From VFMC01 sp040398525 (GTDB taxonomy: Bacteria; Actinomycetota; Acidimicrobiia; Acidimicrobiales; Ilumatobacteraceae), in contig JBBATY010000002.1 in NCBI GenBank assembly GCA_040398525.1, positions 62,001-126,000 of the forward strand: a stretch of DNA of 64,000 bases. The letters are read 5' to 3'. Below are positions 1 to 8,599 of this stretch, piece by piece. A model generated the notes under the pieces. It worked only from the letters and a program-made list of their open reading frames with translations. It searched no databases and was not told where the DNA came from. Position 1 is the first letter of the stretch, and each line of letters opens with the position of its first letter. The position numbers were made by a program, and so were the translations under genes.

Positions 1-41
1 AGCTTTGATGGCTGCGATGTCCCACCGCCCTGTCGACGCGG

Positions 42-1532
42 TCACGGCCAGGGCACCTCGCCGAATCGTGTGGGCAGGCCCATCTTGCCCGGGTTCAACA
101 CGCCGTTCGGGTCGAGCGCCTGCTTGAGGGTGGCGAGGACGTGGGCCGCCGCGCCGAGCGCGTCGGGCACGAAGCGATGTCGGTTGAGCCCGACACCGTG
201 GTGGTGCGAGAGGTTGCCTCCGTGGGCGAGCACGGCGCGCTGGCCGGCATCCCACATGGCCACATAGGTCGCCTCGACATCCTCCGCCGGCGGGGTAGCC
301 GCAAAGGTGAAGTAGAGGCAGGCTCCGTCGAGGTAGCTGTGCGAGAGGTGGCAGGTCGCGGCTCGTGCATGTGGGACCGCAAGCATCGCGGTGCGCGCGG
401 CGTCGAAGATCGCGCCGAGAGAGCTCCACGGCGCCGCAATCTCGAGCGTGTCGACCACGAACCCCTTCTTCGTCAGTCCCTGCAGCGCGCTGGTGTCGTT
501 GCGGTGATGGAGCCAGCGCTCGACTCGTTCCGGGCCGAGCTCCTCCGCAGCCGCGCAGTGCTCGGCGACGACGTCCATCGTGGACCGAACGATCGCCGGG
601 TGGCCTTCGTCGAGCACGAGGAGCACGCACTGCGTGCCGTCACCGCCCTGTCCGCGCTGGCTCTCGGGGGCGTCATACAGCCGGAGCACAGCCGGCGTGG
701 CACCGTTGCGGAGGATCAGCCGGCAGGCCTCGATGCCATCAGTGAACGAGCCGAAGGCATAGGCAGCCGTCTGCTGCGCCGCAGGTCGCGGGTGGGCCCG
801 GAGCCAGACGCGGGTGACGATGCCCAGGGTGCCCTCGCTGCCGATGAACACCTGCCCGAGATCGGGACCGGCGGCCGCGGCCGGGGCGCCTCCGGTGTGG
901 ACCACGGTGCCGTCGGCGAGGACGACCTCGAGGCCCACGACCATGTCCTCGACCTTGCCGTAGCGGGTGCTGTACTGGCCGGCGCCACGGCAGGCGACCC
1001 ATCCGCCGACGGTCGCGAGCTCGAAGCTCTGCGGGAAGTGGCCGACCGTCAGGTCGTGGGAGGCCAGGACGTCCTCGAGGTCGGGCCCGAACGTGCCGGG
1101 GAGGACCTCGACGATGCCGGACTCCCGGTCGACACCGATCACCCCGCGGAGGGCGGTCATGTCGAGCAGCACACCCCCGAACACCGGGACCGAGGCCCCA
1201 CACACCCCGCTCCTGCCTCCTGCGGCAGTCACCGGGACGAGGGCTTCGTTGCATGCGGCGAGCACTCGCGCCACCTCGTCGGTCGACCGCGGCGAGCACA
1301 CGGCAGCGGCGATCTGCGGCACTTCGCCGGCGAGGGCCCAGTGCATGGCGAGCGGCCACCAGTCGCGACTGGCCTCGGCTCGTTCTGTCGTGTCGGTGCT
1401 GGTGGGGCAGATCTCGGCGAGCCGAGCCAACAGCGGGGCGGGAACGCCGACCGGGGTGGTGCCCAGGTGGGTCGCGGTGCCGAGGAGCTCGATCCCGGGT
1501 ACGGGCCGGCGTCGTTGGTCTGCGCTGCTCAT
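42..1532 (-). CDS. FAD-linked oxidase, alkyl-DHAP synthase-like
   Basis: Predicted flavoprotein of the VAO fold: an FAD_binding_4 domain followed by an FAD-oxidase_C domain, 496 residues. Its layout is closest to alkyl-dihydroxyacetonephosphate synthase, which exchanges the acyl chain of acyl-DHAP for a fatty alcohol in ether-lipid synthesis. Visible motifs are GRSGVCG near residue 106 and GSEGTLGIV near 230, both FAD-binding, and HHHGVG near 443, the histidine motif of alkyl-DHAP synthases. I start at the ATG that overlaps the glpD stop as ATGA; the longer frame adds 31 Arg/His-rich residues unlike the family. It lies downstream of glpD in one leftward operon, so both would draw on the DHAP/glycerol-3-phosphate pool. 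A glycolate- or lactate-type oxidase is the alternative; the family call is firm, the substrate is inferred. Confidence 0.8.
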   Translation of the reverse strand: MSSADQRRRPVPGIELLGTATHLGTTPVGVPAPLLARLAEICPTSTDTTERAEASRDWWPLAMHWALAGEVPQIAAAVCSPRSTDEVARVLAACNEALVPVTAAGGRSGVCGASVPVFGGVLLDMTALRGVIGVDRESGIVEVLPGTFGPDLEDVLASHDLTVGHFPQSFELATVGGWVACRGAGQYSTRYGKVEDMVVGLEVVLADGTVVHTGGAPAAAAGPDLGQVFIGSEGTLGIVTRVWLRAHPRPAAQQTAAYAFGSFTDGIEACRLILRNGATPAVLRLYDAPESQRGQGGDGTQCVLLVLDEGHPAIVRSTMDVVAEHCAAAEELGPERVERWLHHRNDTSALQGLTKKGFVVDTLEIAAPWSSLGAIFDAARTAMLAVPHARAATCHLSHSYLDGACLYFTFAATPPAEDVEATYVAMWDAGQRAVLAHGGNLSHHHGVGLNRHRFVPDALGAAAHVLATLKQALDPNGVLNPGKMGLPTRFGEVPWP

Positions 1533-3241
1533 GAACCAGGCTCCGATGCTGTGGTGGTGGATGGGGGCACCGTTGCGGCCAACTCGGCCGCGCTCACCAT
1601 GCCTGCAGCGGCTTCGGCGGCGCACAGGTCGCGGAATCGTGCAACCTGGTGGGCGGTTTCGGCCCCGTCCCAGCCGAGGTACGGGGCGATCAGGGCAGCC
1701 ACTCCGGGCGCGGCAGCCAGGGTGGCGTCGCGGTCGAACAGGCGGGCTCGGGTCCGGCGGGTGAGGACGTCGTCGAGGGTGAGCGCCATCTCTGAGCGCA
1801 CTGCGTACACGGCCTCAGCTGCGCGGTAGGCGAGGCCGGGGACCAGAGGTGCGAACCCCAGCTCGGCGGGAAGATCGTCGGCAACGACCAGGTGCGCCTC
1901 CGAACCGTGACGTGCCAGCAGATCGGCATCGCTCACCGGACGATCCCGCTCGCCGCCGACCAGTCGGAGCCTGCGGGTCCGGCATCGACCCTTTCGGCCG
2001 AGCAGGCGCATCACCTCATCGACGGTGTCTTCGGCCATCTCGCGATAGGTGGTCAACTTTCCGCCTGCCACCGTCACGACCCCGTGCGGGCTGGTGGTGA
2101 CAGCGTGGCGGCGGGACAGGTCGGCGGTTCGGCCATCGCCGGTGCTCTTCACGAGTGGACGCAGTCCGGCCCATACGCCGGTGACGTGATCAGGTGTGAT
2201 CGGTCCATCCGGACCGGGCGTGACCGAGGCGTTCAGGGCGCGCAGCACGTAGGCGACGTCGTCGGCCGTGCACTGCGGGTCCTCGAGCGGCCCTGCGTAG
2301 TCGGTGTCGGTAGTGCCGACGAAGGTGTGCCGGAACGTGCCGTCGCCGTTCGGTCCCCACGGCACCAGGAACAGGCTGCGCTTGTCCTTCGGCACCGGGA
2401 TCACGACGGCGATGTCGTTGCGGACGAGGTGCCACGGCACGGTGAGGTGCACGCCCTTCGCGGGCCGGATGCTGTCGGGGTCGGCTCCCTCGTCGAGTGC
2501 TCGAACCTGGTCGGCCCACACCCCGGCTGCGTTCACGACGCAGCGAGCCCTCGCGGTGAAGCGTCGGCCGTCGGCTTCGAGGTCGACCTCGTGCGCGCCT
2601 GCTGTGCCGCGGATGGCCACGACACGGCAGTAGTTCGCCACAGCGGCGCCGTGGCGAGCAGCAGTGCGCGCGACGGTCAGTGTGAGCCGTGCGTCATCCG
2701 CCGAGGCGTCGTAGTAGAGGTAGGCCGAGAGCACGCGATCCGCGGGCATGGTCGGCATGTGCCGGAGCGCCGCGTCCTTGCGCAGTCGACGGTGCAACTT
2801 GCCGATCCTCCACCCGCCGGTGAGGTCGTACATCCACATCGCCGAGCCGAGGGCTCGGGCCACCTTGCGGCTGACCACGCTCTTGGTCTCGTCGCCAGGG
2901 CGTGTCGGCCGCCCGAGTACGGGAATCATGAAGGGCATCACGCCCACGAGGTGCGGCGCGTTCCGGCGCAGCCGTTGGCGCTCGCGCAGCGCCTCGTAGA
3001 CGAGGCGAACCTCGCCTTGCTGGAGGTACCGAAGTCCGCCGTGGACCAACTTCGAGCTCTTCGACGAGGTTCCGGAGGCGAAGTCCTCTGCCTCGACGAG
3101 TGCAGTCCGCAGGCCGCGCGTCGCCGCATCGAGCGCCACACCGACACCGGTGATGCCACCGCCGACGACGATCACGTCGAAGTCCTCGTGCTCGAGCCGT
3201 CGCAGCATGTCGTCGCGTCGGAACTCGGGGTGCGGGGTCAC
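1529..3241 (-). CDS. glpD: Glycerol-3-phosphate dehydrogenase, FAD-dependent
   Basis: Oxidises sn-glycerol-3-phosphate to DHAP at the membrane and passes electrons to the respiratory chain. The 570-residue product has the dinucleotide-binding GGGITGVG at about residues 27-34, the family segment SSKSSKLVHGGLRYL near 60-74, and a C-terminal DAO_C region, all at normal length for aerobic GlpD. The GTG start is placed by a TAGGAT hexamer ending 6 bases upstream, with no Shine-Dalgarno, so the message is probably leaderless. The stop overlaps the downstream flavoprotein by ATGA, implying translational coupling. A GlpC-like Fe-S protein diverges on the other strand and a glycerol kinase lies 10 kb away, giving a route from glycerol to DHAP. 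Confidence 0.95.
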   Translation of the reverse strand: MTPHPEFRRDDMLRRLEHEDFDVIVVGGGITGVGVALDAATRGLRTALVEAEDFASGTSSKSSKLVHGGLRYLQQGEVRLVYEALRERQRLRRNAPHLVGVMPFMIPVLGRPTRPGDETKSVVSRKVARALGSAMWMYDLTGGWRIGKLHRRLRKDAALRHMPTMPADRVLSAYLYYDASADDARLTLTVARTAARHGAAVANYCRVVAIRGTAGAHEVDLEADGRRFTARARCVVNAAGVWADQVRALDEGADPDSIRPAKGVHLTVPWHLVRNDIAVVIPVPKDKRSLFLVPWGPNGDGTFRHTFVGTTDTDYAGPLEDPQCTADDVAYVLRALNASVTPGPDGPITPDHVTGVWAGLRPLVKSTGDGRTADLSRRHAVTTSPHGVVTVAGGKLTTYREMAEDTVDEVMRLLGRKGRCRTRRLRLVGGERDRPVSDADLLARHGSEAHLVVADDLPAELGFAPLVPGLAYRAAEAVYAVRSEMALTLDDVLTRRTRARLFDRDATLAAAPGVAALIAPYLGWDGAETAHQVARFRDLCAAEAAAGMVSAAELAATVPPSTTTASEPGS

Positions 3242-3247
3242 GCTGCC

Positions 3248-3253
3248 ATCCTA
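3248..3253 (-). promoter_or_regulatory. Putative -10 of glpD (leaderless)
   Basis: TAGGAT on the minus strand, six bases upstream of the glpD GTG. It fits the TANNNT-N6-9-start pattern seen at many first genes in this window. No convincing -35 is visible. Confidence 0.45.
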
Positions 3254-3393
3254 CGAATCGCCGAGTCGGCTCGGCGCATCACGAAGAGAGCGAGGGCGAC
3301 GCAGGTTGCTCGGTGCAGCGAGGTGCTCTGCGCGACGGGGCAGTCGCGAATACCTTTGCGCTCTGCGGATCACCGCGGCACCACGATGACCAT

Positions 3394-3603
3394 ACGATGA
3401 CCACGACGTACGACCCACGACACATCGCCTATCTCGACGAAGCTGACGNNNNNNNNNNNNNNNNNNNNNNNNNNNNNNNNNNNNNNNNNNNNNNNNNNNN
3501 NNNNNNNNNNNNNNNNNNNNNNNNNNNNNNNNNNNNNNNNNNNNNNNNACGATGACCACGACGTACGACCCACGACACATCGCCTATCTCGACGAAGCTG
3601 ACG
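3394..3603. repeat. 55-bp direct duplication flanking a 100-N gap
   Basis: Bases 3394-3448 and 3549-3603 are identical over 55 bp and are separated by exactly 100 N (3449-3548). Both copies hold the start of the GlpC-like gene. The repeat stops exactly at the gap on both sides, which is how two contig ends that share a k-mer overlap look when scaffolded without merging. The true chromosome most likely has one copy and no gap here. Confidence 0.85.
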
Positions 3604-4865
3604 TCCGCCAGGAGCTGACACGTGTCTTCGACGTCTGCGGCAACTGCCGCAAATGCGTCGACATGTGCACGTCGTTCCCGACGCTGTTCGAGTTCCTCGA
3701 CCGCCACGACGATCGCGACGCAGGGCGACTCACACCTGCGCAGCAGGACCAGGTCGTCGACGAGTGCTTCCACTGCAAGCTCTGTGCCGTTGGCTGTCCC
3801 TACGCACCGCACCTCCACGAGTCGGCGGTCGACGTGCCTCGGCTGATGCTGCGGACCGTGGCGATGCAGCACAGCTCCAAGCAGGTGGGCGTTCGTCGCA
3901 TGCTGACCACCCAGGTGATCGGCCGGACCGACCTCGTCGGCAAGGTGGCCTCTCGCGTCGCTCCGGCCGCGAATCGCGTCGTCGAGGCACCGACCGGCTC
4001 GCTGGTGCGCAAGGCGCTCGAGCGGGCCACCGGCATCTCGAGCGTGCGGCTGCTGCCGCCGTTCTCGCGTCAGCGGTTCTCGACGTGGTTCTCTCGTCGA
4101 CCGAAGGTGCGGATCAACAAACGGCAGGGGAGAGTCGCCGTCGTCCCGACCTGCCTCGTCGAGTACCACCGCCCCGATATCGGCCACGACCTGGTGAAGG
4201 TCTACGAGCGCAACGGAGTCGAGTGCTCACTGGCCGACGGCGTCGGCTGCTGCGGTGCGCCTTGGCTGCACAACGGCGATATCGACGCGTTCCGCCGAAC
4301 GGCTTCGAAGAATCTGGCGGCGCTGGTGAAGGTGGTCCGCCAAGGCAAGGACGTTGTCGTGCCGCAGCCGACCTGTAGCTACGTCATCAAGAAGGACTAC
4401 ATCGACCACCTCCCGGGCCCAGACGCAGTCCTGGTGGCTCAGCACACCTTCGATGCCGCCGAGTACCTGATGAAGATCCACCGCGGCGAGACCTCCTCGC
4501 TCGACACCGACTTCACCGGCGATGTCCCGGTGACGGTCACCTATCACGCACCGTGCCATCTCCGGGCGCAGGGCATTGGCCTACGCAGCCGCGACCTGCT
4601 CCGCCTCACCGGCTCTCGTGTGCGGGTCGTGCAGCAGTGCGGCGGGATGGCAGGGACCTGGGGGGCCCGTGCCGAGCACGCCGACATCGCTCAGTCCCTT
4701 GCAGCGAGACTCGGCGACGAGGTCCGCCGAGTCGACGGCGATGCTGTCGCCGGCGATTGCCATCTCGCGAACACCGTGATCAGCGAACAGACGGGGGAGA
4801 GCCCGCTGCACCCGATCCAGCTCGTCGCTCGGGCATACGGCATCGCTCCCGAACCTGGGCGCTGA
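3552..4865 (+). CDS. GlpC-like Fe-S oxidoreductase with CCG domains
   Basis: 437-residue protein resembling GlpC, the membrane-anchoring Fe-S subunit of anaerobic glycerol-3-phosphate dehydrogenase, and related heterodisulfide-reductase D type proteins. Two ferredoxin-type clusters are visible: C29-C32-C35-C39 and C72-C75-C78-C82. Two cysteine-rich CCG-type domains follow, with GCCGAPW near residue 236 and QQCGGMAGTWG near 363. It diverges from glpD, so it may carry electrons from that enzyme or from a partner flavoprotein to quinone; no GlpA/GlpB pair is present. An identical start at 3397 precedes the N gap, and collapsing the duplicated 55 bp gives one continuous gene with this same protein. 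The exact electron donor is inferred. Confidence 0.82.
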   Translation: MTTTYDPRHIAYLDEADVRQELTRVFDVCGNCRKCVDMCTSFPTLFEFLDRHDDRDAGRLTPAQQDQVVDECFHCKLCAVGCPYAPHLHESAVDVPRLMLRTVAMQHSSKQVGVRRMLTTQVIGRTDLVGKVASRVAPAANRVVEAPTGSLVRKALERATGISSVRLLPPFSRQRFSTWFSRRPKVRINKRQGRVAVVPTCLVEYHRPDIGHDLVKVYERNGVECSLADGVGCCGAPWLHNGDIDAFRRTASKNLAALVKVVRQGKDVVVPQPTCSYVIKKDYIDHLPGPDAVLVAQHTFDAAEYLMKIHRGETSSLDTDFTGDVPVTVTYHAPCHLRAQGIGLRSRDLLRLTGSRVRVVQQCGGMAGTWGARAEHADIAQSLAARLGDEVRRVDGDAVAGDCHLANTVISEQTGESPLHPIQLVARAYGIAPEPGR

Positions 4866-4879
4866 GCTGCGGGCACCAT

Positions 4880-4897
4880 CGGCCGGGCGGGCGGCCG
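4880..4897 (+). terminator. Possible weak terminator after the glpC-like gene
   Basis: CGGCC (4880-4884) pairs with GGCCG (4893-4897) 15 bases after the stop codon, followed by CAAGGAAAAAG rather than a T-run. Only five pairs, so it is weak support. Confidence 0.2.
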
Positions 4898-4912
4898 CAA
4901 GGAAAAAGACCC

Positions 4913-4941
4913 TGGAAATCGGGCCCGACGGACTCTAGATT
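4913..4941 (+). promoter_or_regulatory. Candidate whiB promoter
   Basis: TGGAAA (4913-4918), 17-base spacer, TAGATT (4936-4941). This gives a leader of about 50 bases before the GTG start, which has its own GGGGGA ribosome site at 4983-4988. Confidence 0.4.
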
Positions 4942-4996
4942 CGCGGCCAGCCCGGTCGTCTGGTCGGGTCCACACAGCATCTGGGGGACGACAGTC

Positions 4997-5236
4997 GTGT
5001 CAGCCACGGAGATCGCCTGGCGCCAATTGGGGGCATGCCGGGGGCTCGAACCGAGCATTTTCTATCCCGACGACGATGACGACGCGCACGAGGCGAAGTC
5101 CGTGTGCGCCGACTGCAGGGTCCGCGCAGCGTGCCTCGAGCACGCGCTCGCCCGGCGGGAGAAACAGGGCGTCTGGGGCGGCGCCACCGAACGAGAGCGA
5201 CGCCGCATCATCCGTCAACGTCGACGGACGGCTTGA
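4997..5236 (+). CDS. WhiB-family iron-sulfur regulator
   Basis: Small actinobacterial WhiB-like (Wbl) protein, 79 residues, that binds a [4Fe-4S] cluster and controls transcription, usually through the primary sigma factor. Cluster ligands C14, C37, C40 and C46 are in the standard C-Xn-C-X2-C-X5-C pattern. The turn motif GVWGG follows, then an Arg-rich C-terminal tail for DNA contact. An acidic run of five Asp lies between the first two cysteines. The GTG start has GGGGGA eight bases upstream; the longer reading frame runs back into the previous gene and is unlike the family. It is monocistronic, ended by a GC-rich hairpin before trpD. Which Wbl subclass it belongs to cannot be decided here. 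Confidence 0.92.
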   Translation: MSATEIAWRQLGACRGLEPSIFYPDDDDDAHEAKSVCADCRVRAACLEHALARREKQGVWGGATERERRRIIRQRRRTA

Positions 5237-5240
5237 CGAG

Positions 5241-5264
5241 TGGGCCGCGTGCTGGCGCGGCCTA
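5241..5264 (+). terminator. GC-rich hairpin terminator after whiB
   Basis: GGCCGCG (5243-5249) pairs perfectly with CGCGGCC (5256-5262) around a six-base loop; two weaker outer pairs extend it. It starts five bases after the whiB stop. No T-run follows, as is common for actinobacterial terminators. The trpD -10 overlaps its 3' edge. Confidence 0.5.
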
Positions 5265-5268
5265 GTCT
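5263..5268 (+). promoter_or_regulatory. Putative -10 of trpD
   Basis: TAGTCT nine bases upstream of the trpD ATG, with no Shine-Dalgarno between them; consistent with a leaderless or nearly leaderless transcript. Confidence 0.4.
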
Positions 5269-5277
5269 CGGACACCG

Positions 5278-6360
5278 ATGAGCTCACTCCTCGAACGACA
5301 CGGTGGTTGGCCGGCCCTGTTGACCCGTCTGCTCGATCGGCACGATTTGCAGGCCGCCGAGGCGCGCGATGCGATGGCGACCATCCTCGCTGGCGATGCC
5401 ACTCCCGCGCAGCTGATCGGCTTCATCGTTGCGCTGCGCGCCAAGGGGGAGACCCCCGAGGAGCTCTCCGGCCTGCTCGACGCCGTGCTCGCCGCGGCCA
5501 CCGTGGTGGAGCTGCCGGAGGCCCTGAAGGATGCCGCGATCGACATCGTCGGCACGGGTGGCGATCGAAGCCACTCGATCAACGTCAGCACGATGTCGGC
5601 GATCGTCGCTGCCGGCGCCGGCGTGCCGGTGTGCAAGCACGGTGCGCGAGCGTCGTCATCGAAGTGCGGGACGGCGGACGTGCTCGAGGCTCTCGGTGTC
5701 GCCATCGACCTACCTCCGGAGGGGGTGCTGCGTTGTGTCGAACGGGCAGGCATCGGCTTCTGCCTGGCCCCGAGCTACCACCCTGCGTTCCGCTTCGCGG
5801 CGCCGAGCCGACGTGAGATCGGCATCCCAACGGTGTTCAACCTGCTCGGGCCGATGGCCAACCCGGCACGTGTTCGTCGGCAGCTGATCGGTGTGGCGAA
5901 CCCGGCGGTCGCTGAGCGGATGCTCGCCTCGCTGCGGATCCACGGATCGATCACTGCCTGGGTGGTGCACGGCAACGGGCTCGACGAACTGAGCACCACC
6001 GGCCCGTCGTCGGTGCTCGCCCTGCACGACGGCCAGGTGCGGACGATGACCATCGATCCCGTCTCGCTCGGCCTTGCCCCGGCGATCCCGGACGAGCTCG
6101 TCGGCGGCGAGCCGGCCGAGAACGCCGAGGCAGTCCGGCGGGTGATGGCGGGCGACCACGGTCCGCACCGCAACATCGTGTTGCTCAACGCTGCTGCAGC
6201 GTTCGTCGTCGCCGATCGGGCAGCTTCCCTCGAGGAAGGCCTCGAGCTCGCATCGGCCACGATCGATTCGGGTGCTGCAGCGGCGGCGCTCGAGCGACTC
6301 GTCGTCGAGTCGCAGGCCGCCCGGGCCGAGCTGGTCGGTGGAGAGGGCGGTGTGTCGTGA
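5278..6360 (+). CDS. trpD: Anthranilate phosphoribosyltransferase
   Basis: Transfers the phosphoribosyl group of PRPP to anthranilate, the second step of tryptophan synthesis. The 360-residue product has an N-terminal helical domain, the PRPP-binding GTGGDRSHSINVST near residue 92 and KHGARASSSKCG near 120, and the family segment FNLLGPMANPA near 188. Length is slightly above the usual 340. No other trp gene is nearby, so it is an isolated trp gene, as in many Actinobacteria. It overlaps thrB by GTGA and so is probably co-translated with it. Confidence 0.96.
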   Translation: MSSLLERHGGWPALLTRLLDRHDLQAAEARDAMATILAGDATPAQLIGFIVALRAKGETPEELSGLLDAVLAAATVVELPEALKDAAIDIVGTGGDRSHSINVSTMSAIVAAGAGVPVCKHGARASSSKCGTADVLEALGVAIDLPPEGVLRCVERAGIGFCLAPSYHPAFRFAAPSRREIGIPTVFNLLGPMANPARVRRQLIGVANPAVAERMLASLRIHGSITAWVVHGNGLDELSTTGPSSVLALHDGQVRTMTIDPVSLGLAPAIPDELVGGEPAENAEAVRRVMAGDHGPHRNIVLLNAAAAFVVADRAASLEEGLELASATIDSGAAAAALERLVVESQAARAELVGGEGGVS

Positions 6361-7199
6361 TCGTGCGGGTTCCTGGCTCGTCGGCGAACCTCGGCCCCGG
6401 CTTCGATGCGCTGGGCATGGCCGTCTCGCTCGAGGTAGAGATGGGCGTGCTCGACGGGGCCCCGCCGGACGGCGCGGTCGCCATCTCCCCGGAGCACCCC
6501 GGAACCATTGCGTTCCACCGTGCAGGAGGCAGCGGTTCGCTCTGGGAGCGTTCGTCGCTCCCGGTGGGGCGCGGCCTCGGGTTCAGTGGCGCCGTACGCG
6601 TCGGCGGAGCATTGCTGGCGCTGGCCCAGCAGACCGACAACGATCTCGATCAGGTCGTCGCTCGTCGTGGAGAGGTGCTCGCGCTCACGTCAGAGCTGGA
6701 GGGGCACGCCGACAATGTCGCGGCATCGCTCTACGGTGGTGTGGTCGCCACTGCGGCGGGACGGGTCGTCCAGGTGCCCCTGGCGATCGACCCGGCGATC
6801 GTGGTGTGGATCCCCTCGTTTGTCACCAAGACCGACGAGTCGCGCCGTGCACTACCCGCCGAGGTGCCCCTCGCCGATGTGGTGTTCAACATCGGCAGGG
6901 TGTCGCTGCTGCTCGCCGCACTGGCTGCCGGCGACATTGCCGCGCTGCGCGACGGCACAGCCGATCGCCTGCACCAGGACCGCCGCCTGGAGCTCGCTCG
7001 GCCGAGCCGGGCGGCGATCGACGCAGCACTCGACGCGGGAGCGTGGTGCTCGTGGCTGTCGGGCAGCGGCCCGACGGTGGCGGCCATGTGCTCGCTGCAC
7101 GACGGTGAGCGGATCGCCGCGGCGCTGCCGGCCGACGGTGTGTCGATGGTGATCAGAATCGATCATGGCGGGGCCCGGCTCGAGGTCCCGTACCCGTGA
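6357..7199 (+). CDS. thrB: Homoserine kinase, GHMP family
   Basis: Phosphorylates L-homoserine in threonine synthesis. The 280-residue protein shows the three GHMP-kinase motifs: PGSSANLGPGFDALG near residue 5, a phosphate loop VGRGLGFSGAV near 67, and SGSGPTVAAM near 236. The loop deviates from the usual GLGSSAA because the two serines are replaced by F-S, which is worth noting but does not disrupt the fold. The GTG start overlaps the trpD stop. thrA and thrC are not in the window. Another small-molecule GHMP kinase is possible, but the motifs and length fit ThrB best. Confidence 0.88.
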   Translation: MIVRVPGSSANLGPGFDALGMAVSLEVEMGVLDGAPPDGAVAISPEHPGTIAFHRAGGSGSLWERSSLPVGRGLGFSGAVRVGGALLALAQQTDNDLDQVVARRGEVLALTSELEGHADNVAASLYGGVVATAAGRVVQVPLAIDPAIVVWIPSFVTKTDESRRALPAEVPLADVVFNIGRVSLLLAALAAGDIAALRDGTADRLHQDRRLELARPSRAAIDAALDAGAWCSWLSGSGPTVAAMCSLHDGERIAAALPADGVSMVIRIDHGGARLEVPYP

Positions 7200-7215
7200 C
7201 AGGCCCGACGGGCCG

Positions 7216-8586
7216 ATGACGCTGCCCGACGACACGGCACCGGTGGTGCCGGACCAGCTCATTGCCGACGCGCTCGACATCGCGATCGGTATCGCAGCAG
7301 CCGGAGCGAAGCTCCGACCCGCGATGCCCTACCCGGCTCAGCTCCGACCCCTGTTCCGGTTCCAGAAGCTTCCGGCCAAGGCGCTTGCTGACGCCCGGCA
7401 GGCGATCGAGGGCGACCCGGTCTTCCGCGACCGGATCGGCTCGGTTGTGACGGCCGATCTCGTGGGTGAGGCCGGCCTGCTGTGGTTGCAGCGACCGCCG
7501 GGCTGGCGCGATCGACTGGTCGAGCTAGCTGAGGCAGTCGTGCCGGAGGGTGACGACCCGTCGGTGGTGGCGCAGCTGCGCCGTGCCGAGCGCAAGCGTG
7601 AGGCGGCCGAACGAGCGGCTGCGCAGGCCCTCGCCGAGCTGGCCCGCCTCCGCGGCGAGGCAGCAGTGCGGCCATCGAACGATTCGGCTCGAGCCGGGCG
7701 CGATGAGCGTTCCTCTGGCGACGAGCTCCAGCGGCTCGATCAGGAGGTCAAGCGACTCCAGACCGAGCTCCGGCACACAGGAGACCGGCTACGTGCCGCC
7801 GTCGAGCGTGCCGAGCGAGCCCGCGCTGAGGCTGTCGAGTCGCGACGTCTGCTCGTCGAAGCAGAACGCGTCCGCGACGACGTGCTCGAAGCTCGTGTGC
7901 AGGGTGCCGGCCGGGAGGGTGGAGCCGATGTCGAACGGCTGTTGGCCGGTGCGGCATGGCTGGCCGGTTCGATCTCGGAACAGGCGGGTCGGGCCGATGC
8001 GCTCGCCGCGTCCCTCCGGCGGCTCGCCGATGATGTCGCCGGGCTCGAGCCGAGCGAACGCAAGGTCGTCGCACCGATCCCGACGGCGCCCACCCCGACG
8101 ACAGCGTCCCGGCGCGACCGCAGCCGTCGCCGTCCGGCGGCGCTGCCGGGCGGCGTGTACGGCACCTCGCGCGACGCGGCGGAGCACCTCGTGCGTCTCC
8201 CGGGAGTGGTGGTCCTGCTCGATGGCTACAACGTCGCCAAGCTCGGCTGGCCCCACCTCGACCTCGAGCAGCAGCGTGACCGGTGCATTGCGTCGGCTGA
8301 AGACGTGGCTCGGCGCTTCGGCACCGACGTTCGCGTGGTGTTCGACGGCGCCGATGTCCCGGGAGTGCCGGCGGCTCGACGCCTCGTCAGGGTGCGCTTC
8401 ACGCCAGCGGGCGTGTTGGCCGACGATGCGCTCCGGGAGGCGGTCGCAGGCATCGCCGACGAGGTTGCCGTGGTCGTGGTGACCGACGATCGCGCCGTGC
8501 TCGACGATGTCCGTGCCGGAGGGGCGAACACCCTGGCCAGTCGGCAATGGCTCGAACTGACCGGTCACATCTCGACCGCTCGCTGA
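7216..8586 (+). CDS. NYN-domain protein with coiled coil (YacP/Rae1-like)
   Basis: 456-residue protein. The C-terminal third is a NYN (PIN-like) RNase domain of the YacP/Rae1 family: VVLLDGYNVAK near residue 333, VVFDGADVPGV near 375 and VVVTDDRAVLDDV near 421 supply the acidic metal-binding residues. The middle, about residues 118-230, is a charged Glu/Arg/Ala-rich coiled coil, followed by a Pro/Arg linker. The N-terminal 110 residues are a conserved helical region. Bacillus Rae1 cuts ribosome-bound mRNA; here an RNase role is inferred from the fold only. It sits 16 bases after thrB in the same run of genes. Confidence 0.8.
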   Translation: MTLPDDTAPVVPDQLIADALDIAIGIAAAGAKLRPAMPYPAQLRPLFRFQKLPAKALADARQAIEGDPVFRDRIGSVVTADLVGEAGLLWLQRPPGWRDRLVELAEAVVPEGDDPSVVAQLRRAERKREAAERAAAQALAELARLRGEAAVRPSNDSARAGRDERSSGDELQRLDQEVKRLQTELRHTGDRLRAAVERAERARAEAVESRRLLVEAERVRDDVLEARVQGAGREGGADVERLLAGAAWLAGSISEQAGRADALAASLRRLADDVAGLEPSERKVVAPIPTAPTPTTASRRDRSRRRPAALPGGVYGTSRDAAEHLVRLPGVVVLLDGYNVAKLGWPHLDLEQQRDRCIASAEDVARRFGTDVRVVFDGADVPGVPAARRLVRVRFTPAGVLADDALREAVAGIADEVAVVVVTDDRAVLDDVRAGGANTLASRQWLELTGHISTAR

Positions 8587-8599
8587 GCGTCGGGGAACC

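Noticed and set aside
141..1829. Long rightward open frame antisense to the flavoprotein and glpD
   Set aside because: Arises from high GC in the third codon position of the leftward genes; no family resemblance and no ribosome site.
1892..3400. 502-residue rightward frame antisense to glpD
   Set aside because: Same shadow effect; glpD is complete and conserved on the other strand.
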